DNA of 19,671 bases from Bimuria novae-zelandiae CBS 107.79 (taxonomy: Eukaryota > Ascomycota > Dothideomycetes > Pleosporales > Didymosphaeriaceae): NCBI GenBank assembly GCA_010015655.1, contig ML976663.1, positions 1-19,671 of the forward strand. Reading direction: 5' to 3'. Position 1 is the first letter of the stretch; the number at the start of each line of letters is the position of its first letter. Positions 1-9,411 of the stretch are shown piece after piece. A program made the position numbers and the translations under genes. Under the pieces are notes generated by a model. It made no database searches. It was not told where the DNA came from and saw only the letters and a list, made by a program, of their open reading frames with translations.

Positions 1-560
1 TAGGGTGACGCCGTAGGTGTATATCACCTTTTTAAGCTTAATAAAATAATAGCTATAAGCTTTAAACGTTACTATTACTATATAATTAATATGCTACGAC
101 TTCTGCTTCATGCAGTAATAGTCTAGATTTCTTAATAGCTATTATAATAGCTAGTCCTTACTAAGTAAAGGAGCTCTACTATTAGGGTGCGCGCGATTAA
201 GGATATATTAAGCAGTACCTTTTAACTATAGCATAAAGTATAGCATGCTAATAGTGTTGCAGCGACGTATACATGACTTTAGCGCTTTATCCTAGGTCTC
301 TAAGAGTCGTAGATTCGTGCCGCTACAGTTATGGCGGCTGATCCGGCCTCCAGCGCGCGCTCGAAGTCGCGAAACAGGCACGCTCTATTCGCGTGCTACA
401 GCTACAAAATTAGGTATTTTTAAGCTAGAAAAACTAGAGAGATAATTAGAGATACGCTACTTAATTTTATAGCTCTCGCTATAATATTTAGGCATGGTTA
501 TAGGTTATTTATTAAGAAAATAGAAAAATCCGCGACGAAAAGTTACATTAGGCTACGAAG
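1..560. repeat. RIP-degraded repeat remnant at the left edge
   Basis: Most of this stretch is AT-rich, poor in CpA and full of TAG, CTA and TATA words, the same texture as the two degraded transposons further right. A GC-richer patch at about 290-405 interrupts it. On the minus strand from about 240 down to 1 one frame reads as protein-like stretches interrupted only by TAA and TAG, as expected if CAA and CAG glutamine codons were mutated. I cannot assign it to a family. No terminal repeat or target duplication can be confirmed because the left end lies outside the window; texture returns to normal after about 560. Confidence 0.6.
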
Positions 561-580
561 TTACGTTGGACTGCGCAGGG

Positions 581-597
581 CCAACCTCCGGTTGGCG
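581..597. repeat. 7-bp inverted repeat near the end of the left remnant
   Basis: A perfect 7-bp inverted repeat (GCCAACC / GGTTGGC) with a 3-base spacer lies just inside the point where AT-rich sequence gives way to ordinary sequence. It may belong to the terminal region of the degraded element, but it could equally be chance. No matching second copy is in the window. Confidence 0.3.
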
Positions 598-775
598 TGT
601 GGGGCGAGTACCGTAGACGTCGTATACTTCGTCTCGGCATTTGTACCTTCCTAGTCGAGCGTAATGTATAAACAGCCTTCCCTAACTACCCACCACATCT
701 CTTGTCTGGTTTATCTGCGTTGTCTATCTAATTTTCTTTCTCAACACACGCTCGAAAACACTACACCTCTCCACC

Positions 776-1120
776 ATGAAGATCCCCACGCTGACTACTC
801 CGGGGATGCTCCTGGGAGGCAGCGCGGCAGCGACGTTCAAATCCTGTTCCACCACCCAGATCGCGACCCTCCAGCGCGCTGTCGACCGCGCGCCTGAGCG
901 CACCTACGCGGCGATCGAGCACCTCGAGGCGAATCCGAGTTGAGATTCTCACTGCGTACCGTGTTAGTATTGCCCCACACCCACACCTCCCCTATAGCAA
1001 GAGGAAGGAAAGGGAACTAGGGGGCTAGCTGAGTGTGGGTCGAAATTCGCACCCGATCTAGACAGGGTGTTTACCTTCACCTGCGGCTGTACGATTTCGT
1101 GCCACGGCTACCATAGGTAG
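776..1120 (+). pseudogene. Possible broken M35 (deuterolysin-type) metallopeptidase gene
   Basis: A start codon in good context (CACCATGA) after a pyrimidine-rich leader opens a 56-codon frame ending in TGA at about 944. After a short hydrophobic start, residues 20-50 read F-K-S-C-S-T-T-Q-I-A-T-L, which resembles the N-terminus of mature M35 peptidases (F-x-x-C-S-x-x-Q-x-x-x-I/L). A second piece at about 1043-1120 contains F-T-F-T-C-G-C-T, resembling the conserved Y/F-x-C-x-C-T segment that follows in that family, and then stops at TAG. The intervening DNA does not translate cleanly, and the HExxH zinc site expected further downstream is not found. Family membership is an inference from two short motifs. 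An intron-containing small secreted protein is the alternative. Confidence 0.35.
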
Positions 1121-1911
1121 CTAACACTCTACATCGTACCATATATTCATCGTTGTGACATGTACTGAGTACCTCCTGGGTCAATGCTCGGCCCTCCTGA
1201 CCGTGAGCTTGTTTAGTTAATGGTATGGTGTTTACGGCTCTCCGTAAATCGCGCGTTGAGTAAGCAATTGGAGGTGGTTTCAGGTCATCGTGGAGCAATT
1301 ACAGTTCATCTTGGTACCTCTGTGCACCGATGTGCTTTTGGTTGGCGAATGTAGCGCGCTGTGTATGCATTGAATGACGAGTATCCTCAATAGTAGGTTC
1401 GGATGCCAGCCACTGCATTTTTCGTCTTGGGGTAACACGCGGAACTAGGATAATTCTAAATAGGACTGTCCTACCTGATCTTGCATTTTCACGAGTGGGG
1501 TATTGGTGCCGACTCTAAAAGGTCGTGATTCACTTTTGAAGATTAAGAGTGCGTATCAGCCCAGCGTAAAGCGCGTGTGCGCAAACGCTGCCTGTTAGCG
1601 TCCAAGTGTGCGTTTGCACGTCGGTTGAGAATTACCGTGCATCGCGACAGTATAGAGCTGGTCCCAGTCTCTTACAGCGCGTGGCTCAAAATTTGACGAT
1701 TTGCTGTATGCCGCTTGCTTCAATCTCATGGACGCATCACGCCGAACTTTCACAGCACGACACGTTCAAATGTTACGTCCATATAACCACTCGCCTGGCT
1801 ACGTCTCTCCCTCACTACTATAGAATGCAGCGATCAACATCACCACCGGGAATATCTCCTAACACGGGAAACAATCACCATACTTTCATTTCGACTAAAT
1901 CAACAACAAAA
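1121..1911. other. Intergenic region with no supported gene
   Basis: Ordinary-composition sequence without a convincing reading frame. An 8-bp inverted repeat (GCAAACGC / GCGTTTGC, about 24-base spacer) lies at about 1579-1617. The last 60 bases are A/C-rich, a typical fungal 5' leader running into the start codon at 1912. Confidence 0.6.
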
Positions 1912-2616
1912 ATGCGTTCAACATCAGGCGCCGTTGCAAAAGCGTTTTCGCTCGACGCTTTCGCCCGATTCTCGTATCTATGGGCTCACGCACAATCGCT
2001 CATCCGCCTCCACGTGTACACAACTCGTCAAGGCTCGAAAATCTTCACACAAGCGGGGCAAGCACCATCGTCACCCAGCACTCCTTCCAAGAAAGTCTTT
2101 GCTTACTCGCTCGCGGTAGCACAAGACTGCAGCCACACTCCGCAACCCGCTGGCCCCGCCAACGACGATCTCCAGTTCTTCAAACTACTCTGGAACGCTA
2201 CCACGGACGTGTTCGAGAAGATGCTCGAGGAAGCCAACCTCGACCTCGAAGTCTGCGGCTGGGGCGTTAACGGCCTGACGGCCGGTTACACAGAGCTACA
2301 GACTACTTCTGCTGCGGAGAAGACGAAATTCATCGTGTACAAGGGTCGGTTGAAGGCAGCACTGAACTCCTTGCCTTCTCTGAGCTCGCCTCACAGCAGT
2401 CCAGACTCGGGCGTGACGCCGCATCGACGCGTCTTCATGCTCACTAAGGCAAGGCGTGAGGTCAATATTTGCAGCAATATGCTATTACAACAGTTCAGAA
2501 GTGAAGGATGGACGATCGTGAGGTGGTATCATGGCATTGCTGTCGCTGAGAGCTGGGTGGGCAACTTGAATATGAGACAGGCGCTGGTAGTGACCGAAGA
2601 AGAAGTGGATAACTAA
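1912..2616 (+). CDS. Hypothetical protein, 234 residues, family not recognised
   Basis: I do not recognise this protein. The frame is open upstream to 1606, but I place the start at 1912: the leader there is ACAACAACAAAAATG, typical of fungal genes, and the upstream in-frame residues look like translated non-coding DNA. The first 45 residues are rich in Ala, Ser, Arg and hydrophobics with a single acidic residue, compatible with a mitochondrial presequence, though this is only a composition argument. Residues 64-150 are a mixed-charge, probably helical region, followed by a Ser/Pro-rich linker at about 150-170. The C-terminal part contains R-R-V-F-M-L-T-K-A-R-R-E and ends with acidic residues. 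No signal peptide, transmembrane helix or catalytic motif is evident. Codon use and length support a real gene; the start could also be at 1825. Confidence 0.55.
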   Translation: MRSTSGAVAKAFSLDAFARFSYLWAHAQSLIRLHVYTTRQGSKIFTQAGQAPSSPSTPSKKVFAYSLAVAQDCSHTPQPAGPANDDLQFFKLLWNATTDVFEKMLEEANLDLEVCGWGVNGLTAGYTELQTTSAAEKTKFIVYKGRLKAALNSLPSLSSPHSSPDSGVTPHRRVFMLTKARREVNICSNMLLQQFRSEGWTIVRWYHGIAVAESWVGNLNMRQALVVTEEEVDN

Positions 2617-3037
2617 GACTGTACTTTTGTAGGCACCACAAGGTTATACAGGGTAAGATTAAGAGAAGAAAAGCTGGATCTGGATCTGGAACCATCTGTC
2701 CGTTTTCGGCTGATGAACAGGCGTATCAATTACAGATAGGATATAGGAAGCATCGTTAAGGCGAGCCACTTCTTAACTTCCATCATTATTCATCCAGCTC
2801 GTATCCCAAAACGTTTCGTTGCTTCGTTCCTGTACTAATCCGTTCCCTATCTTCGTAAAATAGCTCTTCTATTCGCTCTTTGCCGTTGCATTGGTCGTGG
2901 GACACATCCAGACGGACTCTGGTAACAACACTAAGTTACGTAGCATGAAAGTATGCATATCAACTCATCTGAATGGTTTCTTTCGTTGTCGGATTACTCG
3001 GCCACAATTTCTGAATTTCTCAGGCGGTTCGTCGCGT
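2617..3037. other. Intergenic region with no supported gene
   Basis: Presumed 3' flank of the preceding gene and downstream remains of the decayed membrane-protein locus. I see no coding frame, repeat or regulatory site in it that I can support. Confidence 0.5.
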
Positions 3038-4635
3038 TCACTCTTTTGCAACATTCGTGTCGATTGTACGTGTCGGTGATAACCCGTCGCAGCGTAGACT
3101 GTCCGCAAAGCTATAGCATGAACTGTCGCGCAAATGCAATTGAGGCGGTCCTTCTATCTCTTGTTCCATCGCCATAAATTGTTGTATACTGTTTTGCAGT
3201 TTATCACTTTGCTTGGGTGGTGTAGGTGGGCGGTTGAAACCCATCCGACTCTTCTTAGACCACTTCTGCGTTGGTCCCGTGATAGTGGTGAAAATGCTCC
3301 CCTCGTTCGGCGTGAGACTGAGACTGAGTTGTTGCATGTCGACGACGAGAGACTGGAGGTTTCTGGGGTGCGACGGTACCCGCAACGATGCTGCTTGCGA
3401 GCAGATTTGTTCAAGAAGTTCGGTGGTGCTCCTCGACGTGACCATGGTTCAGACGCGAGTCCTATTCGCTATAGGGTGGTCTGTAGAAGCAGTTTTAGAG
3501 TCGCCATGTTGGCCGCGCTGAGGCCGATCCCAGGCTCAACTGTGCTCCAAATAGCTGTATCCGTTGTAGCATCTATCAGTATCTTAGTTTTGCTCGCATT
3601 GTTCATGATTGTAGTGTATGAAGCGTACAAAGGAAGACTTCACCCTGAGTCAAGGTGTGGGTATACCCCGATCTGGCAACCGTTGCTGAGCTCCCGCTGG
3701 AGAAATGTGAGCGTTTGGGCGACATGTAGAAGAGTACTAACACACTCACATTGCAGCAAAGGCAAGAATTGCCATTGTCAAGGCCTTCGTTCTTCTGTCT
3801 ATTTGAAGCTTCCGAATGATGAATATTGGTAGAATGCAAAAAGTCCAATCCGCAATGGCGTTCATTACACCTAACGCCTAGGTAAATCCGAGAAGTGGCA
3901 TTGTAGGGAGGCACTTGTCCGAAGCCGGATGATGGTTCCAGAAATCGGATACTGTTCCTCGTCAGGCCGGAACGGAAGTGCGCGGGAAGGACTGACCTGA
4001 GTTGCATTGAGATATGACAAGGAATACATAGACAGAGCCAAAAAAAAAACGGTGCTTATCATGAACAGCTTGATGCATACGATGTGCTGCCGTTCCATAG
4101 TTACACGAAGGTAAAAGATTCCAAGAGCGACCTTGAGAGTGCAGATGCAGAGCACATAGAGAGATTCCGCAAGATATGTACACTGAATCATTCAGCCGCA
4201 TTCTTTGGGTATGTACGAATCATTACCTGAAGGGCAATCTTGGCCTCTTTATCAGTGATATCTTGCCGATGTTGGCCTGTCCCATAGGCCGCCGCGACTA
4301 TTTGAATTGCAAGTAATACAGTGAAGATTAGCTATTAAAGTTAGTTTCCTTGCTTCGAACCATTCTAATCCACTTACCACTGTCGTGAGCATAAAGCAGT
4401 CATCCTTGCCCAAATTCTTCACCATAAAAATGTAGACGTATATGCGCATACCAAAGGAACCCAGGTATACAGGAAGAACAAGATGGTCACTGTGATGACT
4501 TCTTTGCGGCGGTGTTCCATAACGCCTCCCGCCTACGGCGATGCTCCTTGGCTTGGGGTATTCTCGTGATATACAACCCATATTGTCAGAAACGGAATTA
4601 AAAAAAAAGTTTGTTTGGATCCAAGAGGCTGCCAT
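3038..4635 (-). pseudogene. Decayed Pth11-like / fungal rhodopsin-domain integral membrane protein gene
   Basis: Conceptual translation on the minus strand recovers, in order, the landmarks of the fungal rhodopsin-domain (Pth11-like, GPCR-like) seven-helix family. They are M-V-K-N-L-G-K-D-D after helix 1, A-A-A-Y-G-T-G-Q-H-R, a helix with Y-L-A-E-S-L-Y-V-L, K-V-A-L-G-I-F-Y-L-R-V, M-N-A-I-A-D-W-T-F, and T-A-I-W-S-T-V-E-P-G-I-G-L. Introns fit GT..AG at 4377-4332 (46 nt, with CTAAC branch), 4226-4183 (44 nt) and two more between about 3740 and 3560. The frame must jump at about 4460-4480, around a 10-base homopolymer at 4040-4049, and again at about 3870-3900; a TAG follows the last helix at 3471-3469. 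About 135 codons downstream (3445-3038) stay open in one frame and may be remains of the cytoplasmic tail. Frame jumps in non-AT-rich sequence indicate ordinary decay rather than RIP. Family members are membrane sensors or receptors. Confidence 0.7.
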
Positions 4636-5961
4636 CTACAATTTACGCATTCTTTCTCAGCCTATTGCGGGATATCGGAGGGACGATCAGGTACCGGATC
4701 GAGGGGTGATAATGAAGGACATACTAGTTCGAACTAGAGTTTCAAACATCTCACCCTGCAAACATGCGTTGATGCACGTATAAATGGTTGCGCCATCGCC
4801 ATGGTTGACGTTTCGTTCCAACGTGTATCATTCGCTTAGACGCTGCAGGAGCGTGTGACACCCCTTGGCATCGTCCCTGAAGCTCGGGCGAGTATTCGCC
4901 GGCTCCAGTCCGGTTCGAATCTTACAGTCAATCGTGGCCTTAGGCAAATTGTCTTGGCGTTGTTTAGCTTTACAAATTAAACAGAGGTTGACGACCAAAT
5001 TTAACCAGCCATGAGAACTCTGAGTGTTGCGAGGTTGTCGTGACGGTGAGACTGTCGGGACAATGTGGGACCGCTCGACGCTACCCCCAAATTTCATGCA
5101 GACACTAGATCCCGTCCATCCCACAACCCACAGTGGATCATCACCCCATGCCCCTAGGCCTACACACCAGTGTCATTTCAGCAATGTCGTCCACACAAAA
5201 GCTCCGCGGTTAACGGATTATGCTAAACCCATACTTCGACCTTGGGACTGTCGCAATCATTTACACAAGTCTGCGATAGCTCGAATACCGTCTCGCGGAT
5301 CGCGGCATTAAAACTCGCGTCGTGTGACTTCCGAATCTGCGGCAAACGCCTCACGCTTGTGGACGCTCAGCCCTCATGCAATCGCTGGTCGGGTAATGGA
5401 AATCCCTATTAGAGACCGTGAACGTCCAGATGTCTACACTGAATTCGCCAGGTTTGAGCTAACAGGTAGCCGCAAAGGCTCATGATCCACGAGTAGGTTC
5501 CAGAATCACCCCATCATCAAGCTTTTCTTTTATCGTTTTCACCAGTCATCCGGGCACGAAACAAGTACCCGCTTTCTTTAATAAAAAACTTCTGCGTGTC
5601 TCAGGCAGACTCCTACTCGTAGCAACGCCACAAAATGATACGTCTTACTGCAACTATTTTGCTCTGCGTCATTTAGAAACAAAATGCATGTTTCCAAGCA
5701 CATCGTTTTACCATCCTTGTGTGTCTTATTGCTATTTGCCTCGTTTGGTTCTACGTAGCTCACTGACACGGAACAGTGTGCACATACTTTAGCACATAAA
5801 TAGCAGCCCTTTTCGTCTAATTCTCGGTCAGTCCAGGTGTATATTCTACCGGAAACTCCTGTGTCCTTCTGTGCTTCGAATTCAGGCAATCTCATTAAGC
5901 ACCGCCCAGTACTGGCCCTACCTTATAGCTCCTGCTATTTTTTAGTACGAGCCTCCGGACG
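4636..5961. other. Long intergenic region with no supported gene
   Basis: About 1.3 kb between the decayed membrane-protein gene and the zinc-finger gene. Short frames on both strands (for example minus 5895-5578, 105 codons) have no family features, and I do not call them. A 14-bp perfect palindrome (CTAGTTCGAACTAG) lies at 4724-4737. The last few hundred bases should contain the promoter of the gene at 5962, but no clear TATA box is seen. Confidence 0.5.
4724..4737. repeat. 14-bp perfect palindrome
   Basis: CTAGTTCGAACTAG reads identically on both strands. It lies upstream of the decayed membrane-protein gene. A binding site for a dimeric regulator is possible but unproven; chance is the simpler explanation. 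Confidence 0.4.
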
Positions 5962-7725
5962 ATGACTCTCAGCGCTCGAGCCCCGCCTGCGCCTGCACCC
6001 GTCCCGAAGCTCTTTATCGAGCGTCAGACTGCATCCGGGAACACCTCAGTGCCGCTCATTCCTGTCGACCAGCTCCCCTATCAGCTCCAAGGAGTTTATT
6101 CGCGGCTCAGTCAGCGAGACATTCGTGATCAAGGCTGGCAATTCATCACCGAAGTGAGGGACACAGCAGTTATCCTTCCTGTCATTCCCTCGTCCAATGG
6201 TTCGACTGTGGCCCAAAAGTATCGAGCACCGGATCATAATGTAATCACTGAAACAGCTATTCAGATGTCGGCCATGGATAATGAGTCTGGGCTTCTCGTC
6301 CCTCCTACACCTGTATCGACCATGGCACTTGATTTCGAGAAGAAACATGAACAACATGACAATATGAAAGATCAAGATGATGGAGATGAGCCGGAACCCA
6401 AGACACCCTTTACGCCTCACACCGAAACCTCACCCATCGACAATCCAAGCCACATGAAGGTTGACAATGTTTCCACTGACAACCATGAACCACATTCGAG
6501 CATCGAGCGAAAACCTTCGGCGCCGACCCCGAACCCGATAAACGAAATCCGCAAGTCCGGTCAAGACAACGACCACACGCAAGCATATCAGAATGCAGGG
6601 CGAAGCACCACTTCGAGAGGTTCGGGCTTTAAAATGAGCACCGAGTCACGCATTGATAATTCACATGAGAGCTTTTCAGACATCGAGACTGAGCGTGTCG
6701 CCAAAAAGACCTTCCAAAACAACAACACGGAGCCTCTACGATCGCACAACACCCTCACACAGCCGCAACCTCGTGTCAAGAAATACTGCACTCATTGGAT
6801 CAGGACCAGCGAGTGCCTTTGGGGCGAGATTTGTAAGTACAAGCACGTGATGCCTGACTTGAACATCTTGAGACAAGAGACGGGGCTCCGAGGCTATCCA
6901 CAATGGTGGAAGGATCAGAGGGCAATCAGGCCTTTGGGTCAAGAGACCTGGATGGAGAGCCGTATCCGGGCTCTGAGGGAAAACAACGCTGTCCGTGAAG
7001 ATGGGTCTGACGTGGAATCTGCTCCTCGCGAATTCCCAGATCCATCGACCTTGAGAAGTCCGCCCCGGGCTCAAGAGACGTGGATTGAGAGCCGTGTACG
7101 AGCTCAGGAGGCAAACAACTCTGGCCCTAGCGACGCACCGAAGAAGCCTTCCATCTGTCGTGTTCCAGACCATACCATTCTAAAGAGTCCGTACCAGAAG
7201 AGCGATGCCATCGTCAAGCAGGAACTGTCCGCCAAAGACGTTTCTCCGCTGAGCTCACCTGCGCCACTTTCGATTGATATCGAATCACCTACCACGCCGA
7301 TCTCTCCTACTTCTTCAACAGTGCCGGTGTCGGCCGCCATAGAGACTCCTGCTCCAGCTGTTCCCACTGTCCCGAAGGCTGCATCCTCGGAAGAGAAAAA
7401 CGTCGCTATGACCACCCTCCGTCGCCACTCTCAAATTTCTCAGAGGTCTTGGTCAACCGATACTACGGACAGCAGCCCATCAGTCAAGCGCGCTAAGAAT
7501 AAACAGAAGGATACACAGAGGGCGAATGACAAAAATGGCAAGCAACCCGTCGTCTTACAGCCAGCTCCACTGCCGAAGAAGAAGGGCTTCGCTAGTTCGA
7601 AGTGGGCTCCCAAAGAGAACGAAGATGGCAGGGCCAAGGTGGCTCCCAACAAGAACGACAATGGCAGACTCAAGAGCGCTCGCGGCCGTAAGCTGGTCCG
7701 TGATGATGATCTCTCGCCTCAATAG
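5962..7725 (+). CDS. CCCH-type zinc-finger protein, 587 residues
   Basis: A single uninterrupted frame with one CCCH zinc finger: Cys276, Cys285, Cys291 and His295, i.e. C-x8-C-x5-C-x3-H, followed by a conserved-looking G-L-R-G-Y-P-Q-W-W-K-D segment. CCCH fingers of this spacing usually bind RNA, so a role in mRNA metabolism is likely but inferred. Residues 1-75 form a folded-looking segment. Residues about 90-270 and 390-587 are low-complexity, rich in Ser, Thr, Pro and charged residues, and probably disordered. The C-terminus is strongly basic with Lys/Arg clusters, suggesting nuclear localisation. A 17-residue motif beginning Q-E-T-W-M/I-E-S-R occurs twice, at 327-343 and 371-387. The start follows GGACG-ATG and no in-frame ATG lies just upstream. 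The many possible phosphorylation sites (S/T-P) suggest post-translational control, also inferred. Confidence 0.85.
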   Translation: MTLSARAPPAPAPVPKLFIERQTASGNTSVPLIPVDQLPYQLQGVYSRLSQRDIRDQGWQFITEVRDTAVILPVIPSSNGSTVAQKYRAPDHNVITETAIQMSAMDNESGLLVPPTPVSTMALDFEKKHEQHDNMKDQDDGDEPEPKTPFTPHTETSPIDNPSHMKVDNVSTDNHEPHSSIERKPSAPTPNPINEIRKSGQDNDHTQAYQNAGRSTTSRGSGFKMSTESRIDNSHESFSDIETERVAKKTFQNNNTEPLRSHNTLTQPQPRVKKYCTHWIRTSECLWGEICKYKHVMPDLNILRQETGLRGYPQWWKDQRAIRPLGQETWMESRIRALRENNAVREDGSDVESAPREFPDPSTLRSPPRAQETWIESRVRAQEANNSGPSDAPKKPSICRVPDHTILKSPYQKSDAIVKQELSAKDVSPLSSPAPLSIDIESPTTPISPTSSTVPVSAAIETPAPAVPTVPKAASSEEKNVAMTTLRRHSQISQRSWSTDTTDSSPSVKRAKNKQKDTQRANDKNGKQPVVLQPAPLPKKKGFASSKWAPKENEDGRAKVAPNKNDNGRLKSARGRKLVRDDDLSPQ

Positions 7726-8347
7726 CCGGCTGCCGAGCGACGTGCCATGGCGGAGACGAGTCTCATCTAAGCTCGTTACACCGCCTACTTCGAATCTAGC
7801 TGACCGGAGGAGAACATCAAGCTTCAACGTGAAGCATCGCGTGTTGCCCCAGCATGAGCAATATAACTACCGGAAATACTACACTTGTGTACTATCCATC
7901 TGTCGTACACAAGTTAATGGATATATATCGCCGATGAACTGATGGAGTGTGAGGCCCAAGACTGTCGTTTCTGCCCTATGAGCCTGGTATAGTTTCACTT
8001 TGTACTTCTCTACGCTCCTTCTCGCTTTATAGACTTTGATTGGCTTTCTTTTTTTCTTTTCTCCTATTGTATCAGCTGTAGTATCCGAAAAACACAATTT
8101 GTGGTCGACGGGCAGGTAGCGGTGTGTTACACATGCTCAAGGCGCGAAGCAGAAGTATATTTAGCTAGTATATGTTAATGCACGACATTGGGTATATTTG
8201 GCCTTTCTTCCTGCGTGCTATGAATTGCGCACTGTGAATTGAGGTAGTTCAGTCTGCTCGCCCTCATCAGGCGCCGTGATACCCAGGTACCTGCGCCCTT
8301 GCTGAACGCCTGCAGCCCAGCCTCGCTCCAGCGTTACTCGTTTGCCC
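7726..8347. other. Intergenic region between convergent genes
   Basis: Shared 3' flank of the zinc-finger gene (+) and the triple-module secreted protein gene (-). It contains T-rich tracts around 8046-8064 but no supported coding frame or RNA gene. Confidence 0.6.
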
Positions 8348-9411
8348 CTAGTCATCCCCATCCTCATCTCCACTCCCCGGCTCCTCAAAGTACTCACACA
8401 ACGGATTACGATAATCTACACACGTCAGCTTTGTTGCCCACACACTCCTTTCCCGTTCTCAAGCCACGGCTAGCTAAAAGACTTACAGTCACCCTCCGGA
8501 CTCTGCCAAAAATCCGCATTCCTCACATAGCAGAAATCTGTCGTCTCACTCCACCACGTCCCATTACTGTCTACCAAGCACTGCAACCATACCTCCTGAT
8601 TAAACACATACCTCCTCTCCACTTCGCACTTTTCCTCCGGGCAGCTGTGGCAAAGCGCGTACTCCTCGCCCACCGTAACGTTGATCAGATACGCCGGCCT
8701 CACCCTCTGCACCTCCGGTACCGTCCACGCCTCAGCACCATCGTCTTCCAGCTCGGGCGTCGCCGATCGAGACGGGGAGCGCTTATCCACCTCACTCGTC
8801 CCATTCTCATTGAAATGCTTTTCTATTTCCAAAAAGGGGATCGGACCACACGGATCCAGGTACGTGATATCAGGTTTATCGTAAAGATTCTTCTGCGCAA
8901 CGTAGCAGTTATTCGTCGTCTTCATCCAGTACGGGTCATCGATGATGACCTGTCCGTCTGGCGTCCAGCACGTGAGTTCCACCTCCGTGTCCTCCTTCAA
9001 ATAAGCCAACGTGTCGCAGGTAATCCCCGGGCAGATCCTGCACTCGGTTTTGTATCTGAGCGTCGCGGCTTCGAGCGTGAGGGCTTCGTCTTCGGAGTCG
9101 GGGCCGCAGTAAGGGAGTGTGGAAGTGTAGTCCGTGGTGGTGTCTGCGAGGTCGTATTCTGTGAGGTAGCAGGATGAGGTGGAGCGGAGCCAGAGAGTGG
9201 TGGAGATGATGCGGGTGCCGTGGGTCCAGCAGGTTAGGTTAAGGAGCTCGGAGGTGGAGTAGTAGAGCGTGTTGGGGCAGAGTGAGTGGGGACAGGTCTT
9301 GCATTCGGTGTTGTATTCAGCGGACGTTGAGATAGCGGGAGCGGAGTCTCCGAATGCATAGGGCAAGACGAGAACGAGTGGGAGGAGCCGCAGCAGAAGC
9401 CGTGGTTCCAT
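8348..9411 (-). CDS. Secreted cysteine-rich protein with three tandem SH3b-like modules, 330 residues
   Basis: Two exons: 9411-8487 and 8415-8348. The 71-nt intron (8486-8416) begins GTAAGT, has a GCTGACG branch site and ends GTGTAG; reading through it would stop at 8470. Splicing gives 330 residues. Residues 1-21 form a classic signal peptide. Three modules follow, each with six cysteines: 37/40/45/61/81/102, 124/127/132/148/169/188, and 254/257/262/278/294/315. Each has the pattern C-x2-C-x4-C, then about 15 residues, C, then W/T and C-Y-V/L, then a final Cys. The order CWT..G..W..T..CYV resembles SH3b-type folds, which is a pattern inference. The sixth Cys of module 3 sits in exon 2 at the spacing seen in modules 1 and 2, which supports the intron. 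A Kex2-type site D-K-R at 209-211 lies in the linker between modules 2 and 3. N-glycosylation motifs occur at 58, 203, 244 and 283. Role unknown; it acts outside the cell or in the wall. Confidence 0.8.
8416..8486 (-). other. Intron of the triple-module secreted protein gene
   Basis: A 71-nt intron with a consensus donor GTAAGT, a branch-like GCTGACG and acceptor TAG. Removing it replaces a short C-terminal ending with 22 acidic-tailed residues that supply the sixth cysteine of module 3 at the expected spacing. Confidence 0.75.

Noticed and set aside
1606..1911. Upstream 102 codons of the frame that contains the 234-residue protein
   Set aside because: The composition looks like translated leader DNA, and the start context at 1912 is much better. 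Kept only as an alternative start.
3134..3832. 232-codon plus-strand frame
   Set aside because: It is antisense to the Pth11-like locus, whose minus-strand translation shows clear family motifs and introns.
4905..4928. GGTTCGAATC, resembling a tRNA T-loop
   Set aside because: The flanking bases do not form a five-pair T stem on either strand, and no anticodon or acceptor arm could be fitted.
5578..5895. 105-codon minus-strand frame with several cysteines
   Set aside because: No signal peptide, family motif or intron signal; the cysteines are not in a regular pattern and it overlaps the likely promoter of the zinc-finger gene.
8299..9177. 292-codon plus-strand frame
   Set aside because: It is antisense to the secreted cysteine-rich gene, which has a signal peptide, repeated modules and a consensus intron; the plus-strand product has no such features.
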